Shown here: piece by piece, positions 60,581-64,000 of the stretch
Numbering within the stretch: position 1 is the first letter of the stretch
Layout: each line of letters starts with the position of its first letter
Assembly (NCBI RefSeq): GCF_033568475.1
Contig: NC_133123.1
Span: 16,974,622 to 17,038,621, forward strand
Direction: 5' to 3'
DNA: 64,000 bases
Source of the DNA: Henckelia pumila
Taxonomy: Eukaryota; Streptophyta; Magnoliopsida; Lamiales; Gesneriaceae
Made by a program: the position numbers and the translations under genes
Notes under the pieces: model-generated
Told to the model about the DNA's origin: nothing
What the model saw: the letters and a program-made list of their open reading frames with translations, nothing else
Databases searched by the model: none

Positions 60581-60954
60581 ATTCTTAAGCTCAAGCTTGA
60601 CTCGATAAAATTTTTGAGCTCAAAATCAAGCTTGGACTCGACACGATAAACTCAAAGAATGAACTGTAACAACTTTTTCCTCGACCAAGCTCTGAATAAC
60701 TCACGGGTTGTTCGATTCATTTATACCCTATGTCGAAGTAACTCTTAGAACATGTAATTACAAATTTTGGGATTTGGAATCAATTGTCCCTTATTTAATT
60801 TCAATGTGAAATTCAACAAGTCATATGAATTAAGATTTACTTGACTTGACCGATGAGGCTTTAGTCTACTGGCTAAGATTAAGGCCCTGAGTTATATAAT
60901 CTCAGGTTTGATTCTTATTTGCGAGGAGATTTTTTTAATTTATTTAAATAAATT
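60581..60954 (+). other. Intergenic DNA with a possible SINE head
   Basis: The plus strand has TGGCTAAGATTAAGG (A box-like) and CAGGTTTGATTCTTA (B box-like) about 30 bases apart at 60879-60917, followed by a T-rich tail. This is the layout of a tRNA-derived SINE. Nothing else is recognised. Confidence 0.35.
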
Positions 60955-61353
60955 TAGGGATGTAAACGAGCCGAGCTTTTGAATGTTCAAACTCGGTTCA
61001 TTTATAACCGAGCCGAGCCCGAGCTTATTTAACGAATATATTCATGGCTCACGAGCTTATTCGAGCTTTTATCGAGCCTAAACGAGCTTAATATATTTAA
61101 ACTATAAATTTAAATATTCATTAAATTAATTAAAAACTAAAAAATATATTTGAAAAAATATAATATTATTATTAAAATTTGTAATTTTATTCTAATAAAT
61201 TAATTTTTATAGATTTTTCAATATTTTTCATAAGTAAAGTGTAAATTTATAAATTAAATATCAATACTATTATTTTTCGTCTAAGAGATGACTTACAAGC
61301 TTGTTAACGAGCCTGTTCACGAGCTAAAAACTGTTTGCTCGTTTACATAACTA
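60955..61353. mobile_element. hAT-type MITE (399 bp)
   Basis: The ends are TAGGGATGTAAACGAGCCGA and, inverted, GCTCGTTTACATAACTA. The 8-bp flanks AATAAATT (60947-60954) and AAAAAATT (61354-61361) differ at one base. Internal GAGCTTATTCGAGC and AACGAGCC words resemble the other GAGCTCGAG families, with an AT-rich middle. It lies about 215 bp upstream of the TM9SF start. Confidence 0.8.
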
Positions 61354-61568
61354 AAAAAATTTAGTAGTTTATTTGTAATTATTTGCGGATCTCGAGTGCA
61401 TACCCCCGATGGGGGTGCAATGTCCTTGTAATACCGAATCTTAATTGCAATCATAAAAAAAAAAAAAAAATCGATTTACTTGGCTTGGTCACGCCCCTCC
61501 CTTCACCTCTTCCTCCGATCGATTGACCGGCTGAGTCCCCACCGCCATCCCGGCGACAGCGATCAGTC
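61354..61568 (+). promoter_or_regulatory. Upstream and 5' UTR region of the TM9SF gene
   Basis: After an A run at 61456-61471 the sequence becomes GC- and CT-rich (CGCCCCTCCCTTCACCTC) up to the ATG at 61569, as in many plant 5' UTRs. No TATA box is visible in the right place. Confidence 0.35.
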
Positions 61569-63016
61569 ATGGGGTCCACCGTCCGTTCATCTTTTTCTTT
61601 TCTACCCGCCATCCTCTTCTTCATATCTGCGGCGCTCGCCTCCGAGTCTGATCACAAGGTACACTCTGCATTTTTGCACTCTCAGTTGACACGTGAAGCA
61701 TAGAACTCTTGTTTCTCAGCCTTATTACAGTTAATTTATTTATACTTGGGTTAACTGCTCCAATATATTAGTTGAATGAATTAGATCTGTTTTGAAGATC
61801 ACTGGATTTTGGTGTTCAATGCTTACCATTGTCTAAGGAGCTGTGGTTTTGCCTTGAATTGAGTCACGAAATGATCTGATCGTCCCACTGCATGATATGG
61901 TTCTTGGATTAGCACGCAAACGTGGTTTGTGCTCTTTCAAGTAGGGTCGGTGTGAGGATTGGGCCGTATAAACGAGAGTATGAGGTAGGGAAATGCCGAT
62001 TAAAAGTTTTCTCAAGCTCGCGGGTACTCAATAGAATTTTTCAAGCTGTGAACCCGAGTAATTTAGAATTTCCATGTTGGGGGGAAGATGCCAAGCCTTG
62101 TGTTTTTGTATTACCTATAATAGCATATGACAGTGTGTGTAAGGAAATCAATAATTTCTGCCTAGTAACCTAGGGAAATTTTAGTTAACATTTCCAAATA
62201 ATGATATTTTTTTTTGCTTTTGAAAAATACGTATCAGGAGTTTATGGATTTGTTTTGGGGTGTTTGTTGAGCTACCTTATTGATAATGATCACTGGATCA
62301 TTGCTCAGCTTGAGTGTCTTGTAGTTTCCAACCAATAGTTTGAGGGAACTACATTGAGAATGATTGCACAATATTCATGATCTGGATTTCTATGTGCACC
62401 CTGGTTCCTTTTATGGACGATTATGCATATTCGCAATTGTCCATTGATTGACATTTCCGCAGCATCATTATGCTAATTGCTTCATGTAATATCTATGACA
62501 AAATTTAATGCAACTTATGTGCTGCCCTCAGTTTCTAGCGATGCAGTTTTAGCAAATAGGCCTGTAAAACTTGGTGGAGTGAATGTGTTTTCTCTAACTC
62601 TCTTCTTTTTTTTCTTGCAGTATAAACCTGATGACCCCTTAGTTCTTTGGGTAAATAAAGTAGGTCCATACAATAATCCTCAAGAAACATATAATTATTA
62701 CAGCCTTCCATTTTGTCGCCCATCAGGCGATGCTGCACACAAATGGGGTGGGCTTGGTGAAGTATTGGGTGGAAATGAGCTCATTGATAGCCGGATTGAT
62801 ATAAAATTTCAAAGTATGTATGTGGATATCCTGAATCCAGCACAAATTCGTGAGTTCAAGTGTTGTTTAAAATTTAAATGGACAATAAAGTTTTCTATTT
62901 TTATTTGGCAGAGCCTGTGGATAAAACTTCCATTTGTGAGATTGAAATTGATGAAGCACATGCCACACACTTCAAGGATGCAATTGAGAGGACTTACTGG
63001 TTTGAATTTTTCATGG
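61569..63016 (+). CDS. Transmembrane 9 superfamily (TM9SF/EMP70) protein, first three exons
   Basis: TM9SF proteins have a signal peptide, a large luminal domain and nine membrane helices. They act in Golgi/endosome protein sorting. Exons are 61569-61658, 62621-62813 and 62912-63016, with GT/AG borders and compatible phases (0, 1, 1), giving 129 residues. Residues 1-24 (MGSTVRSSFSFLPAILFFIS and AALA) are a signal peptide. The luminal start has YKPDDPLVLWVNKVGPYNNP, ETYNYYSLPFCRP, HKWGGLGEVLGGNELIDS, ICEIEIDEA and DAIERTYWFEFFM, all typical of the plant TMN11/TMN12-type members. The next exon, expected to start with AT-GAT-CTxCC, is not found before 64000. The gene therefore continues beyond the window and the nine-helix part is not visible. 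No disabling change was seen. Confidence 0.92.
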
Positions 63017-64000
63017 GTATGTTGTATGTCCATTCTTTGATATCATTTATACTAGGATCGATTGATTTTGCCTGTCAAATTCAAATTCATGTGCTAAATT
63101 CATTTCCACACGACAATAATTATTTATAAGCTATGGATTCTTGGTATTAGAACCAATAAGGTTCTGTGCATCAGCCTCTATCGCACTTTTATTTGATGTT
63201 GGTGTCTCATCTCTTCCCTCGTATTATCTTTTGCCGCTTGCCAACTATTGATACAGGCTGATAACAACACATGGTGATTAGTTAGGTTGCTTTAGCCTGT
63301 CACGCAATGCAGCAGATATTACAAATTTTGGATCTTATATTTTTAAGAAAAATGGAGTATCTTCAAGTCATTGGGTAGTTCATAGTCGTTTTACCGAATA
63401 AATGTGGTTGTGGCATGCTTTGATACTTCTCTACTTTCTGATTGTTATGAAAATGAAACTTTGAATCTTTAAATCGGTACCAACACTGAACTAAACTGAG
63501 ATCAACTCGCACTCATGGACATGGCCTGAGATTGAGATTCCCTTTTGTTTGAGTGTTTTTTCAGTTGCTCAGTGCTTTTAAGCTGAGATGGTCCGGAGTT
63601 ATGGATCGCATTATGATGTGGTTAATGGGTGACGGGGTCAGGGATTTGAGGCTTGTTGAAGAGAGAACTTCACGATCACCTGTTAAAGAAAGAGAACCTC
63701 ACAATAATTTGATAATCACAGATTACTTTTGAGAACAAATTTGAGTTGTTTTATCCCGTTCCAATCATTTTTCTTAAATGCAAGAAAGTCCCCTAGAATT
63801 ATAAAGATAAATCTGCAGATAACTGGTTAATCCAATCCTTAATGATAAGGATTATCTTTTATTTGGAAATAACTAATCTACATCTGCAAAAGCCTACAGA
63901 ATAATTTCCTGATCTAATCCTTATTAATGATAAGGATTGCCAGCTATTTGGAAGTGTGACTGAATCAATTGATAAGAACCAAATACTGTGAAGATAAAAT
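63017..64000 (+). other. Intron 3 of the TM9SF gene, open to the window edge
   Basis: No exon of the family is recognisable here. AACTGAGATCAACTCG and paired TTATCATTAAGGATTGGAT/ATCCTTAATGATAAGG-type words at 63830-63940 form a local inverted repeat, maybe a small MITE. Confidence 0.5.

Overview
The window is nuclear DNA of a flowering plant, most likely a eudicot. It is very AT-rich, introns use GT/AG, two recognisable plant genes are split by introns, and most of the rest is transposon DNA of plant type: Ty3/gypsy and Ty1/copia LTR elements, hAT, Mutator-like, Harbinger/Tourist and Helitron pieces. Species cannot be told from the sequence.

Genes. (1) A complete six-exon COBRA-like gene on the plus strand (34682-37379) encodes a secreted, probably GPI-anchored cell-wall protein of 448 residues. 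(2) The first three exons of a TM9SF/EMP70 endomembrane protein lie at 61569-63016 on the plus strand; the gene runs off the right edge. (3) A likely snoRNA transcription unit lies on the minus strand at about 9.6-13.05 kb. It has a TATA box and telo-box promoter and two box C/D-like RNAs, each with a 13-nt match to 25S rRNA next to box D'. That match predicts the site methylated by U35/snR73-type snoRNAs. (4) A weak two-exon candidate for a small membrane protein lies on the minus strand (37839-38539), convergent to the COBRA-like gene.

Left part (1-34 kb). This is AT-rich DNA with many short transposons, several delimited by target-site duplications (TSDs): Mutator-like elements at 2150-3146, 5142-5451, 8233-8538 and 33773-33935; hAT elements at 4086-4377, 15959-19880, 20697-22128 with another hAT nested inside, 25629-26191, 28897-29336 and 31137-31521; Tourist-like elements at 28197-28791 and 33001-33392; and Helitron ends near 18.67 and 23.13 kb. 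An 838-bp unit is duplicated in tandem, apparently without change, at 13082-14757. A decayed Harbinger-associated Myb-like ORF (24786-26460) and a broken RNase H ORF (about 3430-4077) have each been hit by a hAT element.

Right part (39.8-60.6 kb). This is a nest of LTR retrotransposons, all read on the minus strand. A 5'-truncated gypsy element (39846-56784) carries a whole second gypsy element (40591-47669, TSD ACGAT) in one LTR and a solo LTR (53553-55802, TSD ATATG) in the other. It abuts an LTR fragment of another family (56785-59165), which abuts the gag start and LTR of a copia element (59166-60580). Pol is largely deleted or riddled with stops, so none looks autonomous. Several LTR families carry GC-rich, palindrome-rich blocks at comparable positions.

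There is no bacterial-style operon, CRISPR array or tRNA gene. The most biologically interesting elements are the duplicated snoRNA locus, the small-gene candidate, the duplicated segment upstream of the COBRA-like gene, and the LTR palindrome blocks.
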